Origin: an uncultured Paracoccaceae bacterium | GTDB taxonomy: Bacteria > Pseudomonadota > Alphaproteobacteria > Rhodobacterales > Rhodobacteraceae | DNA length: 5,400 nucleotides | Direction: 5' to 3' | Assembly: GCA_913054485.1 (NCBI GenBank) | Contig: CAJXHQ010000260.1 | Location: 1-5,400 of the forward strand | In this document: in pieces, positions 1-5,400 of the stretch | Position numbering within the stretch: position 1 is the stretch's first letter | How the letters are laid out: the number at the start of each line of letters is the position of its first letter | Program-made: the position numbers and the translations under genes | Notes under the pieces: generated by a model | Told to the model about the DNA's origin: nothing | What the model saw: the letters and a program-made list of their open reading frames with translations, nothing else | Databases searched by the model: none

Positions 1-381
1 GTTCACCGTCAGGCCGGCCAAAACGGCCACCCTGACTGTGGGCACCAAGTCAAGGAAGGCAAAGGCGCCGATAAGACGGAGGTGCAGCCTGGACCCCGCG
101 GACTTGGCCCGCCGGGCCGAGAACAGCCGAACAATCTGCACCATCACCAGGGCGGCGATCGACAGCACATAGACGAGATCCGCCAGAAGAATGATCCGCA
201 GCGACGGTGATGAAGCCCCCTGCCCGAAGGGGCCCAGCACGAGGAAGGTGCCCACGGCCAGAAGCGGCCCGAGCAACACTAGGCTAAGCGTGCCAAAGTT
301 GCGCGCCCGGCGCGTTTTACGCCATCTGACAAAAGCCGGAAACGGCCCCCGCGCAGAGCGTAGATGTGACCTTCGTGCCAC
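1..381 (-). CDS. ntrY: NtrY-type membrane sensor histidine kinase, N-terminal part (cut by window edge)
   Basis: The open frame runs from GTG at 381-379 off the left edge, giving 127 residues. Only the membrane-sensor part is present; the periplasmic, HAMP, PAS and kinase regions lie outside. A basic N-terminus (residues 1-29, rich in Arg/Lys) precedes hydrophobic segments at about 31-52, 61-84 and 102-125. The linker ARRAKSAGSRLHLRL (89-103) is typical of NtrY. The family autophosphorylates and passes phosphate to NtrX in nitrogen and redox control. The GTG start is chosen because an in-frame TGA lies just upstream (393-391), no in-frame ATG occurs before the first membrane segment, and GAGGG (392-388) sits 6 nt before it; TTG at 384-382 is the alternative. 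It follows ntrC on the same strand, as in other alphaproteobacteria, so ntrX is expected further left. Oddity: the third segment carries Asp111 and Arg117. The identity is well supported, the exact start less so. Confidence 0.86.
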   Translation of the reverse strand, partial: MARRSHLRSARGPFPAFVRWRKTRRARNFGTLSLVLLGPLLAVGTFLVLGPFGQGASSPSLRIILLADLVYVLSIAALVMVQIVRLFSARRAKSAGSRLHLRLIGAFAFLDLVPTVRVAVLAGLTVN

Positions 382-481
382 CAACTGCCCTCATCCTGAT
401 GTATGCCCAATCGGGCAAACCGCCATATATCGTGGTCTTCACCGGCGAGTGACACCGGAACGCCACGGTTCTGTGACCATA
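382..481. other. ntrC-ntrY intergenic gap
   Basis: One hundred bases separate the ntrC stop from the proposed ntrY start. It holds a small inverted repeat, TGCCC-AATC-GGGCA (404-417), and an AT-rich patch, ATATAT (425-430). On the minus strand neither is followed by a T-run, so no intrinsic terminator is visible. A -10-like hexamer in the AT patch has no acceptable -35 at 16-18 nt. Read-through from ntrC into ntrY is therefore plausible, with a weak internal promoter not excluded. Confidence 0.4.
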
Positions 482-1846
482 TTACATCAGTTTGCGGCGG
501 CGTGTCACCTCAATTTCGAGATCGGTGATTTTCTTGCGAAGCGTATTCCGGTTGATGCCCAATAGATCCGCGCATTTCGCCTGATTTCCGCCGGTTGCAG
601 CCAAGGCGATCTCGATCAGCGGCGTCTCCACCTCGCGCAGGACACGCTGGTAAAGCCCCGGCGGCGGCAGCATGTCGCCGTGCAGATCGAAGTAGCGCTG
701 GAGATGGCGGGCCACTGATTCTGACAGTTTCTCGCTGCTGGAACCGCCAAAGGCCGGGGCCACATCCGGCTGGGGGCCCAGCACCCCGGCCACTTCTGTC
801 TTGGTGATCTCTTCGCTGCGCGCGGTCAGCGCCAGGCGGCGGATGATATTCTCCAGCTGGCGCACATTGCCAGGCCAGGCAAGTATCCGAAGCAGCTCGC
901 TGGCGTCGCTGCTCAGCACCCGGTGCGGCGCGCCCTCGTTTTCGGCCCGGACCAGAAAATGGTCAGCCAGCAGCACAATATCTTCCACCCGCTCGCGCAG
1001 GGCAGGCACATGCAGCGCCGTGCCGCAGATCCGGTAGTAAAGGTCCTGACGCAGCTTGCCCGCATCCATGGCCGCCTGCAGGTCCGTCTGGCTGGTCGCC
1101 ATGAAGCGCGGGCTGTGATCCCCGGGGCTGTCGATCATACGCACCAGACGCGCCTGGACCTCATCCGGCAGATCGGCGATCTCATCCACCAGCAGCGTTC
1201 CGCCGCGGACCTGGCTCAGCAGGTTCGCAGGCCCTTCCAGCTCGGCCAGCTCAGCAGATGTTGCGGCTACGAACGGCAGGGTGCGCCGGTCGGAGAAATC
1301 GTGAATAGCGCGTGCAATCAACGATTTGCCCGTGCCACTTTCACCTGTGATCATCAGCGGCAGATCGGTGTTCATCACCCGTGCAATCAGCCGGTAGAGC
1401 GCCTGCATGACCTCGGTGCGGCCGACAAGCGGCAATTCGTCCGGGCGCTCCTCCACCTCGGGCTTGACCGAGGGCGCATTGCGCTTCTCGCTCAGCGCCT
1501 TTGCCGTGCGCTTCATCAGCTCCGGCAGATCGAAGGGCTTGGGCAGGTAATCATAGGCCTCAGCCTCGGCGGCTTTGATCGCCGTCATAATGGTGTTCTG
1601 GGCCGAGATCACGATCACCGGCAGACCAGGCCGGTCCTCCGCAATTTTCGGAAGCATTTCCAGACCGTTGCCATCCGGCATAACCACATCCGAAATAACA
1701 ACGTCCCCCTTGCCTTCCCCCACCCAGCGCATCAGCGTGGTCAGCGAGGAGGTCGCATGCACCTTGCAGCCAGCGCGGGTCAGCGCCTGGGTCAGAACGG
1801 TGCGGATCGTGCGGTCGTCATCCGCGACAAGAACTGTGCCATCCAT
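482..1846 (-). CDS. ntrC: NtrC nitrogen response regulator lacking the GAFTGA loop
   Basis: A 454-residue response regulator of the NtrB/NtrC system. The receiver domain (about 1-118) has acidic Asp10/Asp11, phosphoacceptor Asp53, Ser81 and Lys103. The AAA+ domain (about 138-355) has Walker A GESGTGKS (168-175), Walker B LLVDE (218-222), an arginine-finger stretch LRQDLYYR (265-272), LRERVEDI (283-290) and [10 protein letters not shown] (324-333). A Fis-type helix-turn-helix lies near 419-440. Between PFVA (191) and GGTL (215) there are 24 residues where E. coli NtrC has 42, and the sigma54-contact GAFTGA loop is absent; the stretch near 240-248 is also short. In Rhodobacter capsulatus, an NtrC without GAFTGA activates housekeeping-sigma promoters, so the same mode is inferred here. 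The start ATG (1846) has AAGGAG at 1861-1856, spacing 9 nt, overlapping the ntrB stop. It is 6 nt downstream of ntrB and evidently co-transcribed. Confidence 0.96.
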   Translation of the reverse strand: MDGTVLVADDDRTIRTVLTQALTRAGCKVHATSSLTTLMRWVGEGKGDVVISDVVMPDGNGLEMLPKIAEDRPGLPVIVISAQNTIMTAIKAAEAEAYDYLPKPFDLPELMKRTAKALSEKRNAPSVKPEVEERPDELPLVGRTEVMQALYRLIARVMNTDLPLMITGESGTGKSLIARAIHDFSDRRTLPFVAATSAELAELEGPANLLSQVRGGTLLVDEIADLPDEVQARLVRMIDSPGDHSPRFMATSQTDLQAAMDAGKLRQDLYYRICGTALHVPALRERVEDIVLLADHFLVRAENEGAPHRVLSSDASELLRILAWPGNVRQLENIIRRLALTARSEEITKTEVAGVLGPQPDVAPAFGGSSSEKLSESVARHLQRYFDLHGDMLPPPGLYQRVLREVETPLIEIALAATGGNQAKCADLLGINRNTLRKKITDLEIEVTRRRKLM

Positions 1847-1852
1847 CGGGTC

Positions 1853-2929
1853 TTACTCCTTCTTTCCGCCCTCACGCGGCACGCGCGACAGCGACAGGCG
1901 GAACACGGTCTTGCCCGGAACCGAGCTTACCGAAATCCACCCGTTGTGGTCTGAGATAATCTTGCTCACCAGTGCGAGGCCAAGGCCGGTGCCATTCTCG
2001 CGTCCGGAAACAAAGGGGTCGAAAATATCATCGCGGATCGCAGGCGGCAGGCCCGGGCCATCGTCGATGATTTCAATCTGAAGCGGCAGCGACTTGCCGG
2101 TACCGTCGCTGCGGCGCAGCCGGAAGGAGTGTTCAAAGAAAGTACGGATGCGAATTGTTCCGCCCGCTTTTCCAGCAGCTTCCGACGCGTTCTTCAGCAG
2201 GTTCAGAACCACCTGCAGCAGCTGGTCCGGATCGCCCCAGGCCATGGGAAGAGAGGGGTCGTATTCCTCAACAAACTTCATATGCGAGCCGGCGCCAAGC
2301 GCCGTAGAGCGGCGGGCGCGGTCGAGGATATCGTGCAGGTTCACCGGTTGAAACCCCGGCTCCTGCAGGTTGCCGAATTGCTCCACCTGCTCCAGCAGCT
2401 TCACAATACGGCGGCTTTCTTCGACAATAAGGTCCGTAAGTTCAAGGTCTTCGGGCTGCAGGTTCATACTGATCAGCTGCGCAGCCCCGGTGATGCCCGC
2501 CAGCGGGTTCTTGATCTCATGGGCCAGCATCTCTGCCATGCCGATGGCCGATTGCGCGGCAGATTTGGCGGAATGGGTACGGGTCAGCCGCCCGGCGAGT
2601 TCGCGCGGGGAAATCAGCATCAGCATTTCGCCAGCGCTGCCCTGAACAGGCGCCACCTGCACCGCGCATTGCAACGGTGCGCGCTGGGCAGAGCCGACGT
2701 CGATGTCATTGACAAAAAGCGGCGTTCCGTCACGGCGAGATCTGTCGAAGGCTTCTTCTATCGGGGCATCAATTGCCACGACCTGCCAGATCGGATGGCC
2801 CACTGCGCCCTTGCGCGAGGTGTTCAAAAACCCCTCCGCGGCTGAGTTCACATCCGCAATCCGGTTGTCCGCATCAATCAGGAAAGCCGGTACGGGCAGC
2901 GAGGCCCAGATGGCGTCATCATGGCTCAT
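1853..2929 (-). CDS. ntrB: NtrB cytosolic nitrogen sensor histidine kinase
   Basis: A 358-residue soluble kinase with no membrane segment. The N-terminal PAS-like domain (about 5-110) starts [17 protein letters not shown] and would be the sensory part. The dimerisation/phosphoacceptor helix carries LAHEIKNPL (135-143) with His137. The HATPase region has the N box NLLKNASEA (243-251, Asn247), G1 DDGPGLP (289-295), F box IFDPFVSGR (302-310) and G2 GTGLGLAL (313-320), so all catalytic boxes are intact. In the family, NtrB phosphorylates NtrC under nitrogen limitation and PII switches it to phosphatase; PII control here is inferred. The ATG start forms an ATGA overlap with the dusB stop and has GGAG at 2941-2938, spacing 8 nt, inside the dusB 3' end, which implies translational coupling. 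It precedes ntrC by 6 nt. Confidence 0.96.
   Translation of the reverse strand: MSHDDAIWASLPVPAFLIDADNRIADVNSAAEGFLNTSRKGAVGHPIWQVVAIDAPIEEAFDRSRRDGTPLFVNDIDVGSAQRAPLQCAVQVAPVQGSAGEMLMLISPRELAGRLTRTHSAKSAAQSAIGMAEMLAHEIKNPLAGITGAAQLISMNLQPEDLELTDLIVEESRRIVKLLEQVEQFGNLQEPGFQPVNLHDILDRARRSTALGAGSHMKFVEEYDPSLPMAWGDPDQLLQVVLNLLKNASEAAGKAGGTIRIRTFFEHSFRLRRSDGTGKSLPLQIEIIDDGPGLPPAIRDDIFDPFVSGRENGTGLGLALVSKIISDHNGWISVSSVPGKTVFRLSLSRVPREGGKKE
1856..1861 (-). promoter_or_regulatory. ntrC ribosome binding site
   Basis: Minus-strand AAGGAG lies 9 nt before the ATG at 1846-1844 and directly adjoins the ntrB TAA stop (1855-1853). It fixes the ntrC start and indicates that terminating ntrB ribosomes can hand over to ntrC. 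Confidence 0.75.
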
Positions 2930-3912
2930 GCGGCTTGCTCCGCATTCTCGGGCGTCAGCGCACCGGGCAGTAGGCGCAGAACCTCGCTGGGTTCCTTGCA
3001 GGTCAGCACTGCGCGCCGCAGCTGTGCGCCGGTGTTCGCATCATCCATGTACCAGCCCAAGTGTTTGCGCGCGACGCGCAGCCCCAGGTCCTGACCATAG
3101 AAGTCGAGCATCGTCCGGTAGTGCTCTGAAACCATTTGAATAAGCTCTTCGCCTTCAGGCACTTTCGGGGCAGGTGTGCCCCAGATTTCATGCGCAACTT
3201 CGGCCAGCAGCCAAGGCCTCCCCCCGGCGCCGCGGCCGATCATCACGCCGTCCGCTCCAGATAGGTCCAAAGCGGCGCGGGCGGTTTCGATGCTGGTGAT
3301 ATCACCATTGGCCAGAACCGGGATCGACACCGCCTCCTTGATTTCGCGGATTGCGGCCCAGTCGGCAGAGCCCTTGTAGAACTGGCATCGGGTGCGGCCG
3401 TGAATGGTCACCATCTGCACGCCCGCCTCCTCGGCGCGGCGCGCCACATCGGCGGCATTCAGGCAGTTGCCGTCCCAGCCCAGCCGGGTCTTCAGCGTCA
3501 CCGGCACCGTCACCGCGCCCACCACGGCCTCGATCAGCTTCACAGCGAAGTCCGGCGTCTTCAGCAAGGCCGACCCCGAATAGCCATTGGTCACCTTCTT
3601 GGCCGGACAGCCCATGTTGATGTCAATAATCCGCGCGCCCTGCGCCTCGACCTGGCGCGCGGCTTCGGCAATCCAGTATTCGTCGCGGCCCGCCAGCTGC
3701 ACGGCGGTGTTCTCCACATCGGCGCTCAGCTCGGCCCGTTCACGCACGCCCGGTTTTGCCTGTACCATTTCCTGGCTGGCAACCATTTCACTGACCATCA
3801 GCCCGGCCCCGAAAGAACGGACCAGGTCCCGGAACGGGCGATCGGTGATTCCGGCCATAGGCGCAAGCGCGATGGGCGGGGACATGAGAGTGGAACCGAG
3901 GGTGAAGGACAA
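2926..3912 (-). CDS. dusB: DusB/NifR3-family tRNA-dihydrouridine synthase
   Basis: A 328-residue FMN enzyme that reduces uridines to dihydrouridine in tRNA; the length is normal for DusB. The TIM-barrel marks are intact: [12 protein letters not shown] (17-28), MGCP with catalytic Cys102 (100-103), GYSGSALL (110-117), Lys141/Arg143 in LKTRLGW, HGRTR (171-175), ANGDI (201-205) and the FMN-phosphate loop [11 protein letters not shown] (225-235). The helical tRNA-binding domain fills the C-terminus from about 245. Translation appears to start at TTG (3912-3910): AAGGA lies 8 nt upstream, and the N-terminus then reads [18 protein letters not shown], the usual length before the first motif. The only nearby ATG (3885-3883, codon 10) has no Shine-Dalgarno. 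It is the first gene of the dusB-ntrB-ntrC unit, the arrangement first named nifR3-ntrB-ntrC in Rhodobacter capsulatus. The exact tRNA position modified is inferred from family only. Confidence 0.95.
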   Translation of the reverse strand: MSFTLGSTLMSPPIALAPMAGITDRPFRDLVRSFGAGLMVSEMVASQEMVQAKPGVRERAELSADVENTAVQLAGRDEYWIAEAARQVEAQGARIIDINMGCPAKKVTNGYSGSALLKTPDFAVKLIEAVVGAVTVPVTLKTRLGWDGNCLNAADVARRAEEAGVQMVTIHGRTRCQFYKGSADWAAIREIKEAVSIPVLANGDITSIETARAALDLSGADGVMIGRGAGGRPWLLAEVAHEIWGTPAPKVPEGEELIQMVSEHYRTMLDFYGQDLGLRVARKHLGWYMDDANTGAQLRRAVLTCKEPSEVLRLLPGALTPENAEQAA

Positions 3913-3916
3913 TTGC

Positions 3917-3931
3917 CTAATCCTTGTGCAT
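3917..3931 (-). other. Possible four-codon upstream ORF in the dusB leader
   Basis: On the minus strand, ATG at 3931-3929 opens a four-codon frame (Met-His-Lys-Asp) ending in TAG at 3919-3917, just 4 nt before the dusB TTG and in a different frame. It has a Shine-Dalgarno-like AAGG at 3941-3938, spacing 6 nt, and it covers the dusB AAGGA. If translated, it could deliver ribosomes to, or block, the weak TTG start. If transcription begins near 3933 its ribosome binding site would not be in the RNA. Such a short ORF can arise by chance. Confidence 0.25.
3921..3925 (-). promoter_or_regulatory. dusB ribosome binding site supporting a TTG start
   Basis: Minus-strand AAGGA at 3925-3921 sits 8 nt before TTG at 3912-3910. 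This is the only good Shine-Dalgarno near the dusB 5' end and decides for TTG over the internal ATG at 3885. Confidence 0.65.
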
Positions 3932-3932
3932 A

Positions 3933-3968
3933 TGTAGCCTTTTTAGCCGATAGCGCTGGTAGGCTACA
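3933..3968. repeat. 8-bp-arm inverted repeat in the divergent control region
   Basis: TGTAGCCT (3933-3940) and AGGCTACA (3961-3968) are perfect reverse complements separated by 20 nt. The spacer holds a third TAGCC copy (3944-3948) and the palindrome AGCGCT (3952-3957). The repeat overlaps the promoter-like hexamers seen in both directions, so a two-site operator for a dimeric regulator is a reasonable inference; a cruciform or RNA stem is the alternative. No known binding motif is recognised. Confidence 0.6.
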
Positions 3969-3969
3969 A
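3940..3969 (-). promoter_or_regulatory. Weak candidate promoter for dusB-ntrBC
   Basis: On the minus strand, TTGTAG (3969-3964) and TAAAAA (3945-3940) are 18 nt apart, matching the housekeeping consensus at 3 and 4 of 6 positions. This would place transcription start near 3933, about 20 nt before the dusB TTG. The matches are modest; the location directly upstream of the operon is the main support. Confidence 0.25.
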
Positions 3970-3970
3970 T
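3942..3970 (+). promoter_or_regulatory. Weak candidate promoter for ispDF-pgpA
   Basis: TACAAT (3965-3970) matches the -10 consensus at 5 of 6 positions, with a poor -35, TTTAGC (3942-3947), 17 nt upstream. The -10 overlaps the right arm of the inverted repeat. Transcription from here would give a leader of roughly 115 nt before ispDF containing the dyad and hairpin listed separately. Confidence 0.28.
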
Positions 3971-4007
3971 GAAACCGCTCGCAACACTGCCTTTCCCCGC
4001 GTCACTT

Positions 4008-4022
4008 GCTTAATTTTTAAGC
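4008..4022. repeat. Short AT-rich dyad GCTTAA-TTT-TTAAGC
   Basis: Six-base arms at 4008-4013 and 4017-4022 are perfect reverse complements around three T residues. The element stands out as AT-rich in a GC-rich neighbourhood between the divergent genes. It could be an operator half-site pair or a UP-like or curved element. It is too weak and AT-rich to be a convincing terminator. Confidence 0.4.
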
Positions 4023-4053
4023 GACCATCCGGGGGTGATTGCCTCCCCTTGCG

Positions 4054-4075
4054 GCAGCTCCTAAACAGGAGCCGC
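4054..4075 (+). other. Possible stem-loop in the ispDF leader
   Basis: GCTCCT (4057-4062) pairs with AGGAGC (4067-4072) around the loop AAAC. Two further outer pairs follow beyond one mismatch (4054-4055 with 4074-4075). It ends 3 nt before the ispDF Shine-Dalgarno (4079-4084). No T-run follows, so it is not an intrinsic terminator. It may shape access to the ribosome binding site or stabilise the RNA; function is unknown. Confidence 0.35.
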
Positions 4076-4078
4076 TAA

Positions 4079-4084
4079 AAGGAG
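4079..4084 (+). promoter_or_regulatory. ispDF ribosome binding site
   Basis: AAGGAG lies 9 nt before the ATG at 4094-4096, fixing the ispDF start at the position where the protein opens directly into the IspD nucleotide-binding loop. Confidence 0.75.
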
Positions 4085-4093
4085 AGCACGCGC

Positions 4094-5227
4094 ATGACCA
4101 CTGCCGCCATCATTGTCGCCGCCGGCCGGGGCACCCGCGCAGGCGGCGGTGTGCCAAAGCAATGGCGGCCCCTCAACGGCCGCCGGGTGCTGGATTGGAC
4201 GCTGGCCGCCTTTCAGAGCGCATCCATCGACCATCTGGTGCTGGTTCTGCACCCCGAAGACCACGAGGCCTGGAATGAATTCGCCGCCAAGCCGGTGATT
4301 CTGGCCGAGGGTGGCGCGGAACGGGCGGCCTCGGTCCTGAACGGGCTTGCCGCGTTGGAAGGCCATGGCGTGGACAAGGTGCTGATCCACGATGCGGCGC
4401 GGCCCTGTGTGTCAGACAGTCTTATCACTGAGGTGCTGGCCGCGCTGGACAGCCACGCGGCAGCGGCGCCTGCCCTGCCGGTCACCGATGCGCTATGGAC
4501 TGGCGCGCAGGACACCGTCACCGGAACCCGCGACCGCAGCGGGCTTTTTGGCGCGCAGACACCGCAGGGTTTCCGCTTCCAGACTATTCTGGCCGCCCAT
4601 CTGGCGCACCCCGGCGGTGCGGCAGATGACGTGCAGGTGGCGCGGGATGCCGGGCACCAGGTCAAAATCGTGCCGGGCGATCCGGACAATATCAAAATCA
4701 CGCGGCCCGAGGATTTTTCCCGCGCTGCCAGACTATTGGGGAAAGACATGGATGTAAGGCTGGGCAACGGCTATGATGTGCACCGCTTTGGGGCGGGTGA
4801 TCATGTGGTGCTCTGCGGGGTGAAGATCCCGCATGACAAAACGCTGCAAGGCCACTCCGATGCCGATGTCGGCATGCATGCCGTAACGGACGCAATCTAC
4901 GGCGCATTGGCCGAGGGCGACATCGGCCGCCACTTCCCGCCCTCTGACCCGCAATGGAAGGGCGCCGCAAGTGAGATTTTCCTGCGCCATGCGGCCGAAC
5001 TGGCAGGCGCGCGCGGCTTCACCATCTCCAACGTCGACTGCACGCTGGTCTGCGAATACCCGAAGGTCGGCCCCCATGCGGCAAAAATGCAGGAGGTCAT
5101 GGCAGGCATCCTTGGTATTGATGCCTCCCGCGTGTCGGTCAAGGCAACCACCTCGGAACGGCTGGGCTTCACAGGCCGCAGCGAGGGCATTGCCTCCATT
5201 GCCACCGCAGCGCTGGTGAAGGCATGA
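4094..5227 (+). CDS. ispDF: Bifunctional IspD/IspF MEP-pathway enzyme
   Basis: A 377-residue fusion for two non-consecutive steps of cytosolic isoprenoid precursor synthesis. The IspD half (about 1-216, CDP-ME synthesis from MEP and CTP) has AAGRGTR (9-15) with Arg15, PKQ with Lys22, HDAARP (99-104), Arg148 in DRSGLF and Lys201 in [10 protein letters not shown], matching E. coli Arg20, Lys27, Arg157 and Lys213. The position of E. coli Thr140 is Ala133. The IspF half (about 219-377, making the cyclic diphosphate MEcPP) has GYDVHRF with metal ligands Asp228 and His230, His262 in [15 protein letters not shown] (280-286) and [18 protein letters not shown] (350-367) with Glu355. The linker is only a few residues, with Met219 marking the ancestral IspF start. 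Both halves look complete. Such fusions are common in alphaproteobacteria; the intermediate enzyme IspE must be encoded elsewhere. The stop overlaps the pgpA start. Confidence 0.97.
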   Translation: MTTAAIIVAAGRGTRAGGGVPKQWRPLNGRRVLDWTLAAFQSASIDHLVLVLHPEDHEAWNEFAAKPVILAEGGAERAASVLNGLAALEGHGVDKVLIHDAARPCVSDSLITEVLAALDSHAAAAPALPVTDALWTGAQDTVTGTRDRSGLFGAQTPQGFRFQTILAAHLAHPGGAADDVQVARDAGHQVKIVPGDPDNIKITRPEDFSRAARLLGKDMDVRLGNGYDVHRFGAGDHVVLCGVKIPHDKTLQGHSDADVGMHAVTDAIYGALAEGDIGRHFPPSDPQWKGAASEIFLRHAAELAGARGFTISNVDCTLVCEYPKVGPHAAKMQEVMAGILGIDASRVSVKATTSERLGFTGRSEGIASIATAALVKA

Positions 5228-5400
5228 ACACCGCAACTCTGATCGGTACCTTCTTTGGCGCGGGCTATCTGAAGCCAGCGCCGGGCACCTGGGGCTCGGC
5301 CGCTGCCCTGCCGGTGGCCTATGTGCTGCATGTCATCGGCGGCTTTCCCCTGCTGGCCGCCGCAACGCTGGTGGCCGCCATCGCCGGCTACTGGGCCACC
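5224..5400 (+). CDS. pgpA: Phosphatidylglycerophosphatase A, N-terminal part (cut by window edge)
   Basis: Fifty-nine residues are visible from ATG at 5224 to the right edge. The protein opens with a short hydrophobic stretch and the family signature around [16 protein letters not shown] (10-25), followed by hydrophobic segments at about 26-40 and 43-59, as expected for the inner-membrane enzyme that dephosphorylates phosphatidylglycerol phosphate to phosphatidylglycerol. The start overlaps the ispDF stop as ATGA (5224-5227). The preceding GGTGAAGG is a weak and closely spaced Shine-Dalgarno, so translation is probably coupled to ispDF. The catalytic acidic residues beyond the edge cannot be checked. 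Confidence 0.88.
   Translation, partial: MNTATLIGTFFGAGYLKPAPGTWGSAAALPVAYVLHVIGGFPLLAAATLVAAIAGYWAT

Noticed and set aside
404..417. TGCCC-AATC-GGGCA as an ntrC terminator
   Set aside because: Only 5-bp arms and no T-run on the minus strand; it is also within about 23 nt of the ntrY start, so it does not qualify as an intrinsic terminator.
422..454. ntrY promoter based on the GATATAT patch
   Set aside because: No acceptable -35 hexamer at 16-18 nt upstream on the minus strand.
191..565. Plus-strand open frame of 124 codons over the ntrY/ntrC junction
   Set aside because: It overlaps the recognisable NtrY membrane segments and the ntrC end on the other strand; the protein is Arg/Pro-rich with no motif.
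923..1954. Long plus-strand open frame of 343 codons antisense to ntrC and the end of ntrB
   Set aside because: It lies opposite fully intact, motif-bearing ntrC and ntrB, shows no recognisable domain and a His/Arg/Gln-rich composition typical of GC-rich antisense frames.
2129..2845. Plus-strand open frame of 238 codons antisense to ntrB
   Set aside because: Shadow of the ntrB coding frame, rich in His/Arg/Gln, with no motif and no convincing ribosome binding site.
3400..3972. Plus-strand open frame of 190 codons antisense to dusB running into the intergenic region
   Set aside because: Composition is that of a reverse-frame shadow of dusB and no domain is recognisable.
4733..5236. Minus-strand open frames opposite the IspF half and the pgpA start
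   Set aside because: IspF motifs on the plus strand are complete, and the opposite frames carry no recognisable domain.

Overview
This window reads as an ordinary, conserved, GC-rich chromosomal segment of an alphaproteobacterium. The gene order (dusB/nifR3-ntrB-ntrC-ntrY), a fused ispDF gene, and an NtrC that lacks the sigma54-contact motif together point to the Rhodobacterales, most likely the Roseobacter group. That placement is inferred from gene content and protein features; no search was run.

Layout. Positions 1-3912 are a leftward (minus-strand) gene string. In transcription order it is dusB (tRNA-dihydrouridine synthase, 3912 to 2926), ntrB (nitrogen sensor kinase, 2929 to 1853), ntrC (response regulator, 1846 to 482), then after about 100 nt the start of ntrY (membrane sensor kinase, from 381, cut by the window edge). 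dusB and ntrB share an ATGA overlap, and ntrB and ntrC are 6 nt apart with the ntrC ribosome binding site overlapping the ntrB stop, so these three look like one translationally coupled operon. No convincing terminator separates ntrC from ntrY. Positions 3913-4093 form a 181-nt, relatively AT-rich divergent intergenic region with an 8-bp-arm inverted repeat, a second short dyad, a leader hairpin and weak promoter-like hexamers in both directions. Positions 4094-5400 run rightward: ispDF (bifunctional MEP-pathway isoprenoid enzyme), then pgpA (phosphatidylglycerophosphatase A), overlapping by ATGA and cut by the right edge.

How the genes work together. The leftward string joins a tRNA-modifying enzyme to two nitrogen-related two-component systems, NtrB/NtrC (cytosolic kinase, PII-controlled in the known family) and NtrY (membrane kinase whose partner NtrX should lie off the left edge). 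The rightward pair is envelope/isoprenoid housekeeping. No mobile element, CRISPR array, tRNA or rRNA is visible, and no wholly new system was found. The best second looks are the GAFTGA-less NtrC and the structured divergent control region, which includes a tiny upstream ORF just before the TTG start of dusB.
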